NCBI GenBank assembly: GCA_949879795.1
Contig: CATLBR010000013.1
Location: forward strand, 20,581-84,580
Direction of reading: 5' to 3'
Length of the DNA stretch: 64,000 nt
DNA from: an uncultured Hungatella sp.
GTDB lineage: Bacteria; Bacillota; Clostridia; Lachnospirales; Lachnospiraceae
Both the position numbers and the translations under genes were made by a program. Under the pieces are notes generated by a model that was given only the letters and a program-made list of their open reading frames with translations, was not told the origin of the DNA and did no database searches. Positions 7,812 through 18,130 of the stretch are shown piece by piece. The stretch's first letter is position 1. Each line of letters starts with the position of its first letter.

Positions 7812-8711
7812 TCACCAAGTGTACAGTACGGTTCCAAAAAGGGGTGCACAGTCAATCTGAGCAGCCGCGAAGGCGGTGGCTTGTACTTCTTTGAGAACCT
7901 GACAGAGAGCAGGCAGAAACAGGTCCGCGGACTTGGAGACGGCGCCGCCCAGTACGACCGTGTCGAAGCGATGTTCTCTCAGCACAGGGAGAAGAATCTG
8001 TCCAAGATGGAAACCTGTATCTTCAAAGGTTTTAGCTGCGGCTGAGTCTTTGTCTCTTGCCATGGAGGCGATCTGAGCCACGGATGGAAGACAATTCCCG
8101 CCGTCTCCCGCAAGGTCCTGATATCTTTTCAGGATACCCCGTTTGGAGACATAGTCTTCAGCGGTTCCGTCCAGGTAGGGCCGATTGTAGATGCTGACGG
8201 CAGGTCCTCCTCCGGGGGTTTCCTGGATATTTCCGTCGATGATGCAGGCAAATCCAAGGCCGGTTCCGATGGTGACCCCGCATATGCGGTCTTTTTTCTC
8301 GGGAACATCCCGGACTGCCCCCAGCAGAAACGCGGAGGAGTCGTGGAGAAAGGCGACAGGACAACCGCTGCCTGTCCCTTCCTGCAGACAGGGCCCCAGA
8401 GGGACCTGATAAACCGCCTGGTACTTGTGGCGCATCAGGCTGCAGCCTTTTGAATAGTCAAAGGGACCGGGAATACAGACAGCAATCCGATCCACGGAGG
8501 TATCCGCGTCGGCGGCTAAACGGGCGGCCTTCTTACCCACTGTTTTATATGCCCCCAGTATTTCTTCTCTGCCTCCCTCCGAGTTCACAGGCACAGAGAA
8601 AAAGGAGAGGGTCTTTAATTGTTTTGAGGAATTGTTTTGCAAAATCAGTCCTGCTTTGAGAGAAGTGCCTCCGGCGTCTACAGCCAGAATGCAGGAATCA
8701 TAGCTGGTCAT
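7812..8711 (-). CDS. ROK family sugar kinase or repressor-type protein
   Basis: The ATG at 8711 is preferred because the AAGGA is seven bases upstream; an ATG two codons earlier sits only one base from it. The roughly 299-residue protein has the ASKHA phosphate-1 loop LAVDAGGTSLKAGLIL near the N-terminus and the GVTIGTGLGFACIIDG motif in the middle. No N-terminal winged helix is present, which favours a kinase (glucokinase, allokinase or N-acetylmannosamine-kinase type) over a NagC/XylR-type repressor. The usual ROK CXCGXXGC zinc motif is not evident, which is unusual for a classical kinase and leaves activity uncertain. The gene overlaps the end of the PMI-like gene, so they are co-transcribed. 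Confidence 0.8.
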   Translation of the reverse strand: MTSYDSCILAVDAGGTSLKAGLILQNNSSKQLKTLSFFSVPVNSEGGREEILGAYKTVGKKAARLAADADTSVDRIAVCIPGPFDYSKGCSLMRHKYQAVYQVPLGPCLQEGTGSGCPVAFLHDSSAFLLGAVRDVPEKKDRICGVTIGTGLGFACIIDGNIQETPGGGPAVSIYNRPYLDGTAEDYVSKRGILKRYQDLAGDGGNCLPSVAQIASMARDKDSAAAKTFEDTGFHLGQILLPVLREHRFDTVVLGGAVSKSADLFLPALCQVLKEVQATAFAAAQIDCAPLFGTVLYTW

Positions 8712-10551
8712 ATTCATATCCTTCTTTTAGCAAAGTCTTGTGCATAGTCACCACACCTACCCCCATGTTGATCACCTCATAAGGGCCAAACCCGGCAGGC
8801 ACAACGATTATCTCCAGATAATCCTGTACAAAGAATCTGTCTGGATTGGTGAGAGAGCGGACCATGCAGCGTTCTCCTTCCACCAATACCAGAACATGGA
8901 ACCGGTCAGAAGTCTCGTCTGTATACCTGCAGGTGAAACGTATATTGCGGAGACTGAAATAGATCAGGTCATGTTCTCCCACAATGGTCTCGGTGAATTC
9001 GTCAGTCTCCCGGACGATGCGGGGATTCTGCACCAGATTTTCCGCTACCCAGTCCGTGTCGCGGGTATAGTCCAGAACACGCTCCCCGTGGTAGCTGTGG
9101 ATAGGACGCGGGTTGCCGTCCAAGTCCTTGCGGAGATAATCATACATCTTATAGGTGTAAGAACCGATGGTCAGGCTTCCGATCTCCAGGATAACCTGGT
9201 TGCGCCCGGAGGCGTGTATGGTACCTGCAGGCAGAAGGAACTGCATCCCCGGCCTGGAGGGTACAGAGTTGATATATGCGTCATGGTCAAAAGGAATCTT
9301 ATCCTTTTCCGCCCGCCTGACGCAGGACAGGAACTCTTCTTTTGCGGACTCTCTGGTAAAGCCGCAGTATGTCTTTGCCTCCTGACCGGCTACAACGATG
9401 TAGTAGCTCTCATCCTGGCGGCCAAGTTCATCGTTGTGCTCTTTCACATAGTCCCGGTTAGGGTGCACCTGGACAGACATGTTGCCGCTGGCGTGGTACG
9501 TGTCGTCATAGTTGAAACGGACAGGAAAATATCCGTGGAATTTTTCTGCAACCTTCTGCCCCATCAGCTCCGTCCCCATGATCTGTATAAAGAAATAGAA
9601 GGGGAATTCCATCTGGAAATCTCCCAGGTCCGCCACGATAGACACCTCCATGGGAATCAGGTCAAAGACCCAGGCGCAATTCTTCATTTCTTTCGGGAGA
9701 TTCCGCAGGTGCTGTACATAGTATCCTCCCCACACCCCCTCCAGATATACAGGGCGGCACCGAAGCGGATAGGTGACCATGACGGCGAACAGCTGTTTTA
9801 ACCTGGGAATGTCAATCATCTGGATCTTGTCCGGGTGGTCTCCCGTGAGATAGTACTGTACAATGCCCTCCTCCACGACCTGCTGACGGACGGGAAAACT
9901 GGCCTCGAAATCCACATAGTAGCTGTGGCGGATCATCTGGTTGCAGGTGCTTTTTTCTTTTATGCCCAGATTGCCGCACTTTCCAGCGCGGATGTTGAGT
10001 ATGGTCCTTTTCTGAGTCATGTCCATATAGACGCCAAGGTCCAGGTATGGACGAAATTCAGGGGTCAGGGCGCCGTTGCCGTACAGCACCAAAAGTCCCT
10101 GGCCCTTCTCCCAAAAATCTTTCAGGTACCTGACGGTTTCGGCAATGTGTTCCGGATCCATAAGACCCTGGAGTCCTTCTTTGTACAGACGTCCATAGAG
10201 AAGTACCGGGTCTGTCTCTCTGTCCTCTGGGAGATAGGGGAGCAGTTTTTGGTGAAGGACATCACTGTCCAGCCAAAGGCTGTCTGTGGAGAGAGTAGTC
10301 ACCGGGATGGCTTTCAGAGCCGCCTGGATAGACAGCTGTCCTGTCAGCTGTATGAAAGGCGCGCTGATGAACCCGTCCACGGCGAGAATGCACCGTTTGT
10401 TGCGCATAACCACCGCGGCAGCCTCATCCACCAGCTTTTTGGCGGTTTCAGGAGTGGTTTGTGTGACCGAAGAACAGAAAGACTCGTCCATCGGAATGTG
10501 ATTGACCGCTTTCGGGTCGTCATAGGGATATGGATTAAACATAAAACTCAT
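8698..10551 (-). CDS. Class I mannose-6-phosphate isomerase-like protein with extra N-terminal domain
   Basis: The 617-residue protein starts at the ATG at 10551 behind GGAGG at eight bases. The C-terminal half (about 300-610) is a type I phosphomannose isomerase cupin: NMSVQVHPNRDYVKEHN supplies the metal-binding Gln/His segment and PAGTIHASGRNQVILEIG the second metal-site segment. The N-terminal 240 residues (CILAVDGFISAPF, TTLSTDSLWLD, GLLVLYGNGAL) look like a kinase or NTPase fold without an intact Walker A. Typical ManA of this class is about 320 residues, so this is a fusion. It probably handles a hexose phosphate made by the neighbouring ROK kinase. It is the first gene of the leftward operon. 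Confidence 0.8.
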   Translation of the reverse strand: MSFMFNPYPYDDPKAVNHIPMDESFCSSVTQTTPETAKKLVDEAAAVVMRNKRCILAVDGFISAPFIQLTGQLSIQAALKAIPVTTLSTDSLWLDSDVLHQKLLPYLPEDRETDPVLLYGRLYKEGLQGLMDPEHIAETVRYLKDFWEKGQGLLVLYGNGALTPEFRPYLDLGVYMDMTQKRTILNIRAGKCGNLGIKEKSTCNQMIRHSYYVDFEASFPVRQQVVEEGIVQYYLTGDHPDKIQMIDIPRLKQLFAVMVTYPLRCRPVYLEGVWGGYYVQHLRNLPKEMKNCAWVFDLIPMEVSIVADLGDFQMEFPFYFFIQIMGTELMGQKVAEKFHGYFPVRFNYDDTYHASGNMSVQVHPNRDYVKEHNDELGRQDESYYIVVAGQEAKTYCGFTRESAKEEFLSCVRRAEKDKIPFDHDAYINSVPSRPGMQFLLPAGTIHASGRNQVILEIGSLTIGSYTYKMYDYLRKDLDGNPRPIHSYHGERVLDYTRDTDWVAENLVQNPRIVRETDEFTETIVGEHDLIYFSLRNIRFTCRYTDETSDRFHVLVLVEGERCMVRSLTNPDRFFVQDYLEIIVVPAGFGPYEVINMGVGVVTMHKTLLKEGYEYDQL

Positions 10552-10771
10552 GGGAATATCCTCCTTCCTTTCTTGATTGGTATCCTGTAATTTTTATTTT
10601 ATCTCATTTCCTTCCAAAAAGCAACAATAATATCAAAAATTAATTTAAAAATTGAATAAAAATTTTAAAATTATTATATCTATACTTAAATAATTCAGCT
10701 ATAATCCAAAATAAATCTGCGTAATAATAAAAAAACATATCAAAAAATAAAATAAATTATAATAAAAAATA

Positions 10772-10800
10772 TTGACATTCGATGGAAAAGTAATTATAAT
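10772..10800 (+). promoter_or_regulatory. Consensus promoter for the DUF6259-cupin operon in an AT-rich divergent region
   Basis: A perfect TTGACA (10772-10777) and a perfect TATAAT (10795-10800) are 17 bases apart. The 300-base region 10552-10851 between the two arms of the sugar locus is extremely AT-rich and contains no gene. Such a strong core promoter normally needs a repressor; RpiR from the same locus is a candidate. Confidence 0.85.
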
Positions 10801-10851
10801 CAGGGCATGGAAACAGCAGTCCGGCAGCTTGGATTATAAAATTAGAACGGG

Positions 10852-12846
10852 ATGGTGAAAATAGTGAAAAAGAATGAATTACAGATCAAATGGAACCAGG
10901 AGGGAAACCGCTGCGCTATGTGGGCGGAGGGAACTCCCTTGGGGAATCCGAAGGAAGCGGATTTCTTCAGGATTATGATGGACGACGGCTATTACCGGGA
11001 GGTGACGATTCCCTCCCATCTGCAGAAAGGCACGGTCACCAGGGAGAACGGGAAGACGACCATCTTTTATCCGCAGCTGGTGGATCAGACAGGCAGGGTA
11101 TTCCAGGTGGAGTTTACGGTTTTTGTAGAGCAGACAGAGGGAGAACTTTGTTTTTCTTCACGGATTCACAACAAGGACGCCGCCAGAGTGAACGAAGTGC
11201 AGCTGCCATTTCTGGACTTTGATACAGTCTGCGACGAGAACAGGGAGAACGATGTTCTGTACCGCCCCAGAGGGATGGGGGAGAGGATCGCCGACCCGTG
11301 GAAAGCCCTGGAAAAGGGCCATACAGAGTATATGTCTGCGGACTACCGGGAAATCTGGTCGCCCCTGCTCTATCCCCGCCCCAGCACTATGGCCTGGATG
11401 GGATTGCAGAGCGGAGGAAAGTTTTTGTACGTGGGCAGACAGGACCAGCCCTATCACACCTGTCTGCTGAACGCGGGGAGAAACCCCAGATGCACAGAAC
11501 CCAGGCTCTGTCTCTCTGTGTGCCACTATCCTTTAACCCTGACCGGTGAGACTCTTGACACGGCCAGGGTGGTGGTGAGTCTGGCGGACGGCGACTGGAG
11601 AGACGGCTCCGCGAGATACAGAAAGTGGGCTGAGTCTTCCTGGTTTGAGAACCGGGACAGAACCCCTTGGGTGAGAGAATTTACCGGCTGGCAGAGGATC
11701 ATTCTGAGGCATCAGTACGGAGAAGTGTTCTGGAAATACAAAGACCTGGTAGGGGTGTACGAGAACGGGAAGAAGTACGGCATCGATACACTGATGGTCT
11801 TCGGGTGGTGGAGAGGGAGATTTGACAACGGCTATCCTCTGTATGAGCCGGACGATGCACTGGGCGGTGAGGAAGAGCTGAAAAACGCTGTCAAAGAGAT
11901 TCAAAAAAGAGGCGGGAGGGTGATCCTCTACACCAACGGAGTGCTGATGGACGTGAAGTCTGACTTCTACAAGAACTACGGGGCCGATGTGGCCATGATA
12001 GATTTGGACGGCAATCCCATGTTGGACCATTATCAATTTTCCAACCAGGGAACGATTCTGAGAACCTTCGGTTACAAGACCTTTGCCCAGGCATGCAGCG
12101 GAACCGAGGAGTGGAAACAGCAGCTCCTTCACAACGGAAGGGTAAAGCTGTCCATGGAACCGGATTCCATCTTTTACGACCAGGTGGGAGGCCATCGGTG
12201 CTGGCTGTGCTTCAACAAAGACCACAAACACGGCGTCCGGGGAGACACGGAACCTGTGTACCGCAAGGAAAATTTTCAGGCCATCAACGAGCTTTTGGGA
12301 GAGGGGCAGGCTGTGGGCACGGAGAATACGGTGGACATCTTTGATCCTTATATGGATTACCATCACGGATGTGACTTCGGAAATTGGTATGCCGAAAATG
12401 TGTATCCCCAGCTGTATCTGAATACATTTCCGGAGACCATCATGACCAACCGCTTTATCCACGACGAGCGGGACGACTACAGGCTGCAGCTGAATTACGC
12501 GCTGATCTGCGGATATCGCTTTGACATAAGTATCTATCGGGGAAGGCTTGTGGATCTGGACGGAGTCAAGCATTATGCCGACCATGTGAAGCGGTTGCTG
12601 GAATACAAGGAAAAATACCGCAGATTTTTCTATCCTGCCCAGTTTGCCATGAAAGATCTGCCGGATCTGCCATCTCAAGTGATGATGACTGAGTATGTCT
12701 GCGGGGACGAACGGCTGGTGCTGATGCTGAACTGCGGCAGGGAAGCGAGGACGGCAGTCTGGGGCGGCAGGGAATATGAGATTCCGGGATACGGGGTCTT
12801 GAGTATATGCGGAGACGAGACAGAGATGATCGAAGGAGCGGAGTAG
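10852..12846 (+). CDS. DUF6259 domain protein, glycoside-hydrolase-like
   Basis: The roughly 664-residue protein has an N-terminal beta-sandwich-like region (about 1-250) with many Trp/Tyr residues, then a probable TIM-barrel (about 270-560) with DTLMVFGWWRGRFDNGYP, GGRVILYTNG, SIFYDQVGG and AVGTENTVDIFDPYMD, then a short C-terminal beta domain. This matches the DUF6259 type of protein, related in layout to GH36/GH31-like alpha-glycosidases; Asp and Glu in the barrel strands are candidate catalytic acids. No signal peptide is present, so it acts in the cytoplasm on an imported sugar. The start is uncertain: ATG 10852, GTG 10855 and GTG 10864 are all possible behind a weak site. Confidence 0.75.
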   Translation: MVKIVKKNELQIKWNQEGNRCAMWAEGTPLGNPKEADFFRIMMDDGYYREVTIPSHLQKGTVTRENGKTTIFYPQLVDQTGRVFQVEFTVFVEQTEGELCFSSRIHNKDAARVNEVQLPFLDFDTVCDENRENDVLYRPRGMGERIADPWKALEKGHTEYMSADYREIWSPLLYPRPSTMAWMGLQSGGKFLYVGRQDQPYHTCLLNAGRNPRCTEPRLCLSVCHYPLTLTGETLDTARVVVSLADGDWRDGSARYRKWAESSWFENRDRTPWVREFTGWQRIILRHQYGEVFWKYKDLVGVYENGKKYGIDTLMVFGWWRGRFDNGYPLYEPDDALGGEEELKNAVKEIQKRGGRVILYTNGVLMDVKSDFYKNYGADVAMIDLDGNPMLDHYQFSNQGTILRTFGYKTFAQACSGTEEWKQQLLHNGRVKLSMEPDSIFYDQVGGHRCWLCFNKDHKHGVRGDTEPVYRKENFQAINELLGEGQAVGTENTVDIFDPYMDYHHGCDFGNWYAENVYPQLYLNTFPETIMTNRFIHDERDDYRLQLNYALICGYRFDISIYRGRLVDLDGVKHYADHVKRLLEYKEKYRRFFYPAQFAMKDLPDLPSQVMMTEYVCGDERLVLMLNCGREARTAVWGGREYEIPGYGVLSICGDETEMIEGAE

Positions 12847-13236
12847 ATGGGTCAGAAAGAAGAAAAAAATCTTCCTGAAGGGTTGGAAGTGGGGGATGTG
12901 TCAAAAGAGGGCTACGAGGTGCTGGTCAGGTATCAGAACTGGCGGGTGGCGGTGATTACCTATGGAGAGATGTTTGACCGAAAGAATATCCGCCGTCTGG
13001 AAAGTCACAGGGAGACGGACGAGGTGTTTGTCCTGATGACAGGAAAGGCCACGCTGTTTATAGGCAGGGAGGGTTTTCCTGTGGATATGGAGCCCTGGAA
13101 GATCTGCAATGTGAAGAGAGGGGTCTGGCACGGGATCTGCGTATCCGCCGACGCCAGAGTGCTCATCTGCGAGAATGAGGATACAGGGCCAGGCAATACC
13201 GACTATATGGACTGGGCGGGCACGGACGCCGGGTAA
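12847..13236 (+). CDS. Cupin domain protein, 129 aa
   Basis: It begins directly after the stop codon of the DUF6259 gene, with the ribosome site GGAG inside the end of that gene, so the two are one operon. The sequence SHRETDEVFVLMTGKATLFIG followed by PWKICNVKRGVWHGI is a single-domain cupin with the two conserved motifs and a WHG histidine. Small cupins in sugar operons often act as sugar isomerases or epimerases or as sugar-binding regulators. The exact role is unknown. Confidence 0.8.
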   Translation: MGQKEEKNLPEGLEVGDVSKEGYEVLVRYQNWRVAVITYGEMFDRKNIRRLESHRETDEVFVLMTGKATLFIGREGFPVDMEPWKICNVKRGVWHGICVSADARVLICENEDTGPGNTDYMDWAGTDAG

Positions 13237-13242
13237 GAGATA

Positions 13243-13284
13243 CCCCCGCTGGCGGACAGAAACAGGATGTCTGCCGGCGGGGGT
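13243..13284 (+). terminator. Terminator of the DUF6259-cupin operon
   Basis: A very strong GC stem CCCCCGC-TGGC-GGACA/TGTCTGCC-GGCGGGGG is followed by a short T-containing stretch. The 250 bases after it (13285-13538) contain no convincing gene on either strand. Confidence 0.6.
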
Positions 13285-13538
13285 TGGAGTTTTAACTCAC
13301 TTAAAGTCCGTTGATAAGCATGACTGTGACGGGTTTTGATATGGAGATGCATCGCTTGCTGGCTCTGTCATAAATGGCGTGCTCTTTTGGACGCGGGGAA
13401 TTCCTGGTACCCGTTTCGCAGCAGTTTGGCGCCGGCCTTTTATCTGGCGGCAAAGATTGTGTCTTTTCTGGTATTTTTGGCAAGTATGTAAGCAGAACAC
13501 CATAACGGCGGGAAGGTGTCAACATATTTAAGATTTGA

Positions 13539-13567
13539 TTGTCTTTTGAGATATTAGGGGGTATAAT
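13539..13567 (+). promoter_or_regulatory. Promoter of gltX
   Basis: TTGTCT (13539-13544) and TATAAT (13562-13567) are 17 bases apart. The leader is only about 30 bases and contains a CTGGG/CCCAG hairpin just before the ribosome site. Confidence 0.6.
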
Positions 13568-13601
13568 ATCTGGGTATAAACCCAGACAGGAGATAATGAT
13601 T

Positions 13602-15053
13602 ATGAATAAAGTAAGGACTAGATACGCGCCAAGCCCTACGGGCAGAATGCATGTGGGCAACTTGAGAACTGCACTGTACGCATACCTGATCGCCAAGCAT
13701 GAGGGCGGCGATTTCCTTCTGCGCATCGAGGACACGGACCAGGAGCGTTTCGTGGAGGGAGCTACCGAGATCATATACCGCACACTGGAGAAAACCGGCC
13801 TTATTCACGACGAGGGGCCGGACAAGGACGGCGGGGTAGGGCCCTACGTCCAGAGTCAGCGGCAGGCGGCAGGCATCTATCTGGAGTACGCTAAAAAGCT
13901 GGTGGAGAAGGGTGAGGCGTACTATTGCTTCTGTACCCAGGAGCGCCTGAATTCCCTGAGAAAGACGGTGAACGGCGAGGAGATCATGACCTACGACAAG
14001 CACTGTCTTCACCTGACAAAAGAGGAGGTTGAGGCCAAGCTGGCCGCGGGGACTCCCTATGTCATCCGTCAGAACAACCCGACAGAGGGAACCACCACCT
14101 TCCACGACGAGATCTACGGCGACATCACCGTGGACAACGGGGAGCTTGACGACATGGTTCTCATAAAGTCCGACGGATACCCCACCTACAACTTCGCCAA
14201 TGTGGTGGACGACCATCTTATGGGCATCACCCATGTGGTGAGAGGCAACGAGTATCTGTCCTCCTCCCCCAAATATAATCGGCTCTACGACGCCTTCGGC
14301 TGGGAGGTGCCGGTGTATGTCCACTGCCCCCTTATCACCAACGAGGAGCATAAGAAGCTGAGCAAGAGAAGCGGCCATTCTTCCTACGAGGATCTGATGG
14401 AGCAGGGCTTCGTGTCCGAGGCTGTGGTCAACTATGTAGCTCTGCTTGGCTGGTCTCCGGAGGACAACCGGGAGATCTTCTCTTTAGAAGAGCTGGTGGA
14501 GGCATTTGATTACCTGCACATGAGCAAGTCCCCAGCGGTATTCGATGTGACCAAGCTGAGATGGATGAACGGGGAGTACCTGAAAGCCATGGACTTTGAC
14601 AGATTTTACGGTATGGCGGAGCCCTATATCCGGGAAGTGATCAAAAGAGATCTGGATCTGAGAAAGATCGCGGCCATGGTGAAGACGAGAATAGAGGTGT
14701 TCCCCGACATAGCCGCCCACATCGATTTCTTTGAGTCCATGCCAGAGTATGATCCCCAGATGTATGTTCACAAGAAGATGAAGACTACCAGGGAGACATC
14801 CCTCCAGGTGCTGGAGGACATTCTGCCTCTGCTGGAGGCTCAGGAGGATTACTCCAATGATGCCCTCTATGAGACTCTGGCAGGCTATGTGTCGGAGAAG
14901 GGCGTGAAGACCGGCTTCGTGATGTGGCCTGTCCGCACGGCGGTGTCCGGCAGGCAGATGACTCCTGCAGGAGCGACGGAGATCATGGAGGTTCTGGGTA
15001 AGGAGGAGTCCCTAAAAAGGATCCGAGGAGGAATCGAGCTGCTGAGACGATGA
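13602..15053 (+). CDS. gltX: Glutamate--tRNA ligase
   Basis: The start at 13602 ([14 protein letters not shown]) lies nine bases after AGGAG and gives 483 residues, the usual bacterial length; the ATG two codons upstream is too close to the site. The class I signature [12 protein letters not shown] (HIGH-type) is at the N-terminus and KLSKRSG (KMSKS-type) near residue 250, followed by the helical anticodon-binding domain. It charges tRNA-Glu with glutamate; in many Firmicutes it also charges tRNA-Gln for later amidation. The stop overlaps the start of the helicase gene by four bases. Confidence 0.95.
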   Translation: MNKVRTRYAPSPTGRMHVGNLRTALYAYLIAKHEGGDFLLRIEDTDQERFVEGATEIIYRTLEKTGLIHDEGPDKDGGVGPYVQSQRQAAGIYLEYAKKLVEKGEAYYCFCTQERLNSLRKTVNGEEIMTYDKHCLHLTKEEVEAKLAAGTPYVIRQNNPTEGTTTFHDEIYGDITVDNGELDDMVLIKSDGYPTYNFANVVDDHLMGITHVVRGNEYLSSSPKYNRLYDAFGWEVPVYVHCPLITNEEHKKLSKRSGHSSYEDLMEQGFVSEAVVNYVALLGWSPEDNREIFSLEELVEAFDYLHMSKSPAVFDVTKLRWMNGEYLKAMDFDRFYGMAEPYIREVIKRDLDLRKIAAMVKTRIEVFPDIAAHIDFFESMPEYDPQMYVHKKMKTTRETSLQVLEDILPLLEAQEDYSNDALYETLAGYVSEKGVKTGFVMWPVRTAVSGRQMTPAGATEIMEVLGKEESLKRIRGGIELLRR

Positions 15054-16948
15054 CCAGAGAATTTAATGCCTCCCAGAAGGAAGCGGTGAGCCATGTGGAC
15101 GGACCCATGATGGTTCTGGCCGGGCCGGGCTCGGGAAAGACCACGGTAATCACCCACAGGACAAAATACCTGATCGACCAGGGGATCGACCCGGGCGGCA
15201 TTCTGGTGATCACCTTTACCAGAGCCGCTGCCCGGGAGATGCAGGAGAGATTTATGACACTGATGGAAGGGAGAAGCACCAGAGTCAGCTTCGGCACCTT
15301 CCACTCTGTCTTTTTTACCATATTGAAGTACGCCTACCGCTATCAGGCCTCGGACATCGTCCGGGAGGACCAGAAACTCCGGTATATCCGGGAGATGATT
15401 CAGGAGTATGGCCTGGAGATCGAGGACGAGCACGAGTTTGTCTCTGCCGTTTTGGGGGAGATCAGCTTTGTGAAGAGCGAGATGCTCAGTCTGGACCACT
15501 ATTACTCCAAGAACTGCTCAGAGTCTGTGTTCAAGAAACTTTACCAGGGGTACGAGGAGCGGATGCGCAGGGCAGGGCTTCTGGATTTTGACGACATGCT
15601 GGTGATCTGTCATCAGCTGTTCACGGAGAGGAAGGATATTTTAAAGGCGTGGCAGGATAAATTCCGCTATATTCTCATCGATGAGTTTCAGGATATCAAC
15701 AAGGTCCAGTACGAGATCGTGAAAATGCTGGCGCTGCCAAGGAACAATCTGTTTATCGTCGGGGACGACGACCAGTCGGTTTACCGGTTCAGAGGAGCGA
15801 AACCGGAGATCATGCTGGGGTTTACCAGAGATTATCCACAGGCGAAGACGGTGCTTCTGGGGACGAATTATCGTTCCACCAGAGAGATCGTGGATACAGC
15901 CTCCAGACTCATCAGCTGCAACGCCAAACGGTACGAGAAAAAACTCACAGCGGCGAAAGGAGCGGGGAAGCCGGTGATCACCTCCATGAGCAGTGACCCT
16001 CAGGAGGAGACCTTAAGGATCGTGGAGGAGATGAAGGATTATGTGAAGGCGGGGTACCGCCTGGAGGATATAGCGGTTCTGTACCGCACCAACCTGGATC
16101 CGCGGCTGATGATCGAGAAGCTGATGGAGTACAATATTCCCTTTACCATGAAGGATTCCCTTCCCAACCTCTACGAGCACTGGATCTCCCAGAATGTCCT
16201 GGCCTACATCCGGGCGGCGGGAGGCGACTTGAAGCGGAGTAATATCCTGCAGATCATCAACCGCCCTAACCGGTATGTGAGCAGGGATTCTCTGGAGGAG
16301 GTCACTGTGTCCTGGAACAAGGTGAAAGCCTTCTACCAGGACAAGGGCTGGATGGTGGAGCGGATCGAGCAGCTGGAGTACGACCTTCTCATGCTCAGGG
16401 ACATGCCTCCCGTGGCGGCGGTGAATTACATCCGCAAGGGAGTGGGATACGACGAATACATAAAAGAATACGCCCGGTTCAGGAGGATGAAGCAGGAGGA
16501 ACTTTTGGAAGTGCTGGACCAGCTGATGGAGAGCGCCGCGGGCTTCAAGACCATGGAGGAGTGGTTCGACCACATGGAGGAGTACAAAAAGCGTCTGAGA
16601 GAGCAGGCCCGGGCGCAGAAGACAGCTCCCCAGGGCGTATCCCTGATGACCATGCACAGTTCCAAGGGGCTGGAATTCAAGGTGGTATACATACTGGACG
16701 CCAACGAGGGGATTACCCCTCACCGGAAGGCGGTTCTGGATCCGGATATCGAGGAAGAGCGACGCATGTTCTACGTAGCCATGACCAGGGCTAAGGAGCG
16801 GCTTCATGTGTGCTATGTGAGGGAGCGGTACGGAAAGAGGCAGGAGATGTCCCGTTTTGTCCAGGAGTACCTGGGTCAGATCCCGAGGGAAGCAGGGGGC
16901 AGCAGAGGATGGCAGACAGGAAAATCGGGGACGGGCAGAAAACGCTGA
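15050..16948 (+). CDS. UvrD/PcrA-type ATP-dependent DNA helicase
   Basis: The 632-residue superfamily 1 helicase has Walker [12 protein letters not shown] near residue 25, Walker B DEFQDINK, motif [23 protein letters not shown], motif V-type [16 protein letters not shown] and motif [16 protein letters not shown]. It is about 100 residues shorter than PcrA/UvrD and lacks the usual C-terminal Tudor tail. Such proteins unwind DNA 3' to 5' in repair or recombination. It is coupled to gltX through an ATGA overlap. The low-complexity Arg/Gly/Glu-coding tail and the 167 bases after it hold no clear gene. Confidence 0.9.
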   Translation: MTREFNASQKEAVSHVDGPMMVLAGPGSGKTTVITHRTKYLIDQGIDPGGILVITFTRAAAREMQERFMTLMEGRSTRVSFGTFHSVFFTILKYAYRYQASDIVREDQKLRYIREMIQEYGLEIEDEHEFVSAVLGEISFVKSEMLSLDHYYSKNCSESVFKKLYQGYEERMRRAGLLDFDDMLVICHQLFTERKDILKAWQDKFRYILIDEFQDINKVQYEIVKMLALPRNNLFIVGDDDQSVYRFRGAKPEIMLGFTRDYPQAKTVLLGTNYRSTREIVDTASRLISCNAKRYEKKLTAAKGAGKPVITSMSSDPQEETLRIVEEMKDYVKAGYRLEDIAVLYRTNLDPRLMIEKLMEYNIPFTMKDSLPNLYEHWISQNVLAYIRAAGGDLKRSNILQIINRPNRYVSRDSLEEVTVSWNKVKAFYQDKGWMVERIEQLEYDLLMLRDMPPVAAVNYIRKGVGYDEYIKEYARFRRMKQEELLEVLDQLMESAAGFKTMEEWFDHMEEYKKRLREQARAQKTAPQGVSLMTMHSSKGLEFKVVYILDANEGITPHRKAVLDPDIEEERRMFYVAMTRAKERLHVCYVRERYGKRQEMSRFVQEYLGQIPREAGGSRGWQTGKSGTGRKR

Positions 16949-17115
16949 GGGCATGAGACGCCGGACAGAGGCGGCGGGAGAGACGGTGGAGGAAAGAAAA
17001 TCACGGGACAGCAAATCATGGGACAAAAATCGGCAGGATAAAAGATATCAGGGCAGCGGGACAGAAAGCGGCAGGACAAAAGATGTCAGGAGCGAGGACG
17101 GGAAGGAGAAAATCC

Positions 17116-17667
17116 ATGGCGGAGGAAAAGGTAAATCAGGATGTGACTGGCTGTGTCCACATATACTGTGGAGACGGAAAGGGAAAGACCACTGCCGCCG
17201 TGGGACTGGCGGTGAGGGCGGCAGGCAGGGGGAAGAGGGTCCTCATAGCCCGATTCCTCAAGACGGACGATTCTGGGGAGGTGGCGGTTCTGTCTGCCGT
17301 TCCCGGTATCCGCGTGAAGCCATGCCGCAAATCTTTCGGCTTTTTTGCCCGTTTGACAGCAGAAGAGAGAGAAGAAGCAAGGGAGTATTACGGTAAACTG
17401 TTTGACGACACATGGGAAGAGGCGGTGAAGGACGGGTTTGACATGCTGGTTCTAGACGAGATCATGGCTGCCTGCAGGTACGGGCTGGTGCCGAAGGAGC
17501 GCTTGGAAGAAGAGGTGAGAAACCGCCCCCGCGGGCTTGAAGTAGTGCTGACCGGAAGGGAACCGTGGCAGGAAGTGACAGAACTGGCAGATTATGTGTC
17601 GGAGATCTGTAAGAGAAAGCACCCATTTGACCTGGGAGCGCGGGCAAGAGAGGGAATCGAATGGTGA
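17116..17667 (+). CDS. Cob(I)yrinic acid a,c-diamide adenosyltransferase (BtuR/CobO family)
   Basis: The ATG at 17116 follows AAGGAG by seven bases; an in-frame start at 17083 has no site. The 183-residue protein has the P-loop GDGKGKTTAAVGLAVRAAG near residue 20, DMLVLDEIMAACRYGLV in the middle and ELADYVSEICKRKHPFD near the end, the standard BtuR/CobO order. The enzyme transfers the adenosyl group of ATP to reduced corrinoid. No other cobalamin gene is nearby, so it probably serves salvage of imported corrinoid. Confidence 0.92.
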   Translation: MAEEKVNQDVTGCVHIYCGDGKGKTTAAVGLAVRAAGRGKRVLIARFLKTDDSGEVAVLSAVPGIRVKPCRKSFGFFARLTAEEREEAREYYGKLFDDTWEEAVKDGFDMLVLDEIMAACRYGLVPKERLEEEVRNRPRGLEVVLTGREPWQEVTELADYVSEICKRKHPFDLGARAREGIEW

Positions 17668-17799
17668 GCCGGGAAGATACTCCGCAGCAGAGATTTCGTA
17701 AATGGCATAAAGCCCTTGCTTTTCCAGGAGGATTCTGTTACATTGGAACCACAGAAGAACAAACAGACAGTTTGTGGAAAGAAGAGAGGATAAATCACG

Positions 17800-18126
17800 A
17801 TGGCCAAAGACAATATGGAACCCCAGGAGGAGATGACCGTAACCCTGGACATGGATGACGGCAGCCAGGTGGAGTGCGTGGTGCTCACCATCTTTGAGGC
17901 AGGCGGAAGAGACTATATCGCGCTGCTTCCTATGGACAGCGCGGAAGCTGAGGAAGGGGAGGTGTATCTCTACCGGTACTACGAGCCGGAAGACGGGGAA
18001 CCCAGCCTGGGCAATATCGAGGACGACGACGAGTACGAGATTGTGGCGGACGCCTTCGACGAGCTTTTGGACGCCCAGGAGTACGACGAACTGGTAGGCG
18101 AAGATGAGCTGGAGGACATGGAATAG
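17800..18126 (+). CDS. DUF1292 domain protein, 108 aa
   Basis: A very acidic small protein with the DUF1292 (YrzB-like) pattern: MTVTLDMDDGSQVECVVLTIF, DYIALLPMD, EVYLYRYYE and an Asp/Glu-rich C-terminus. An AGAGGA lies upstream of the ATG. The family is widespread in Firmicutes, often near alanyl-tRNA synthetase or the Holliday junction resolvase gene, but its function is unknown; here it stands beside neither. Confidence 0.9.
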   Translation: MAKDNMEPQEEMTVTLDMDDGSQVECVVLTIFEAGGRDYIALLPMDSAEAEEGEVYLYRYYEPEDGEPSLGNIEDDDEYEIVADAFDELLDAQEYDELVGEDELEDME

Positions 18127-18130
18127 ATGA

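Noticed and set aside
13285..13783. Minus-strand 160-codon frame before and within gltX
   Set aside because: It overlaps the gltX start and promoter, has no ribosome site and no recognisable family.
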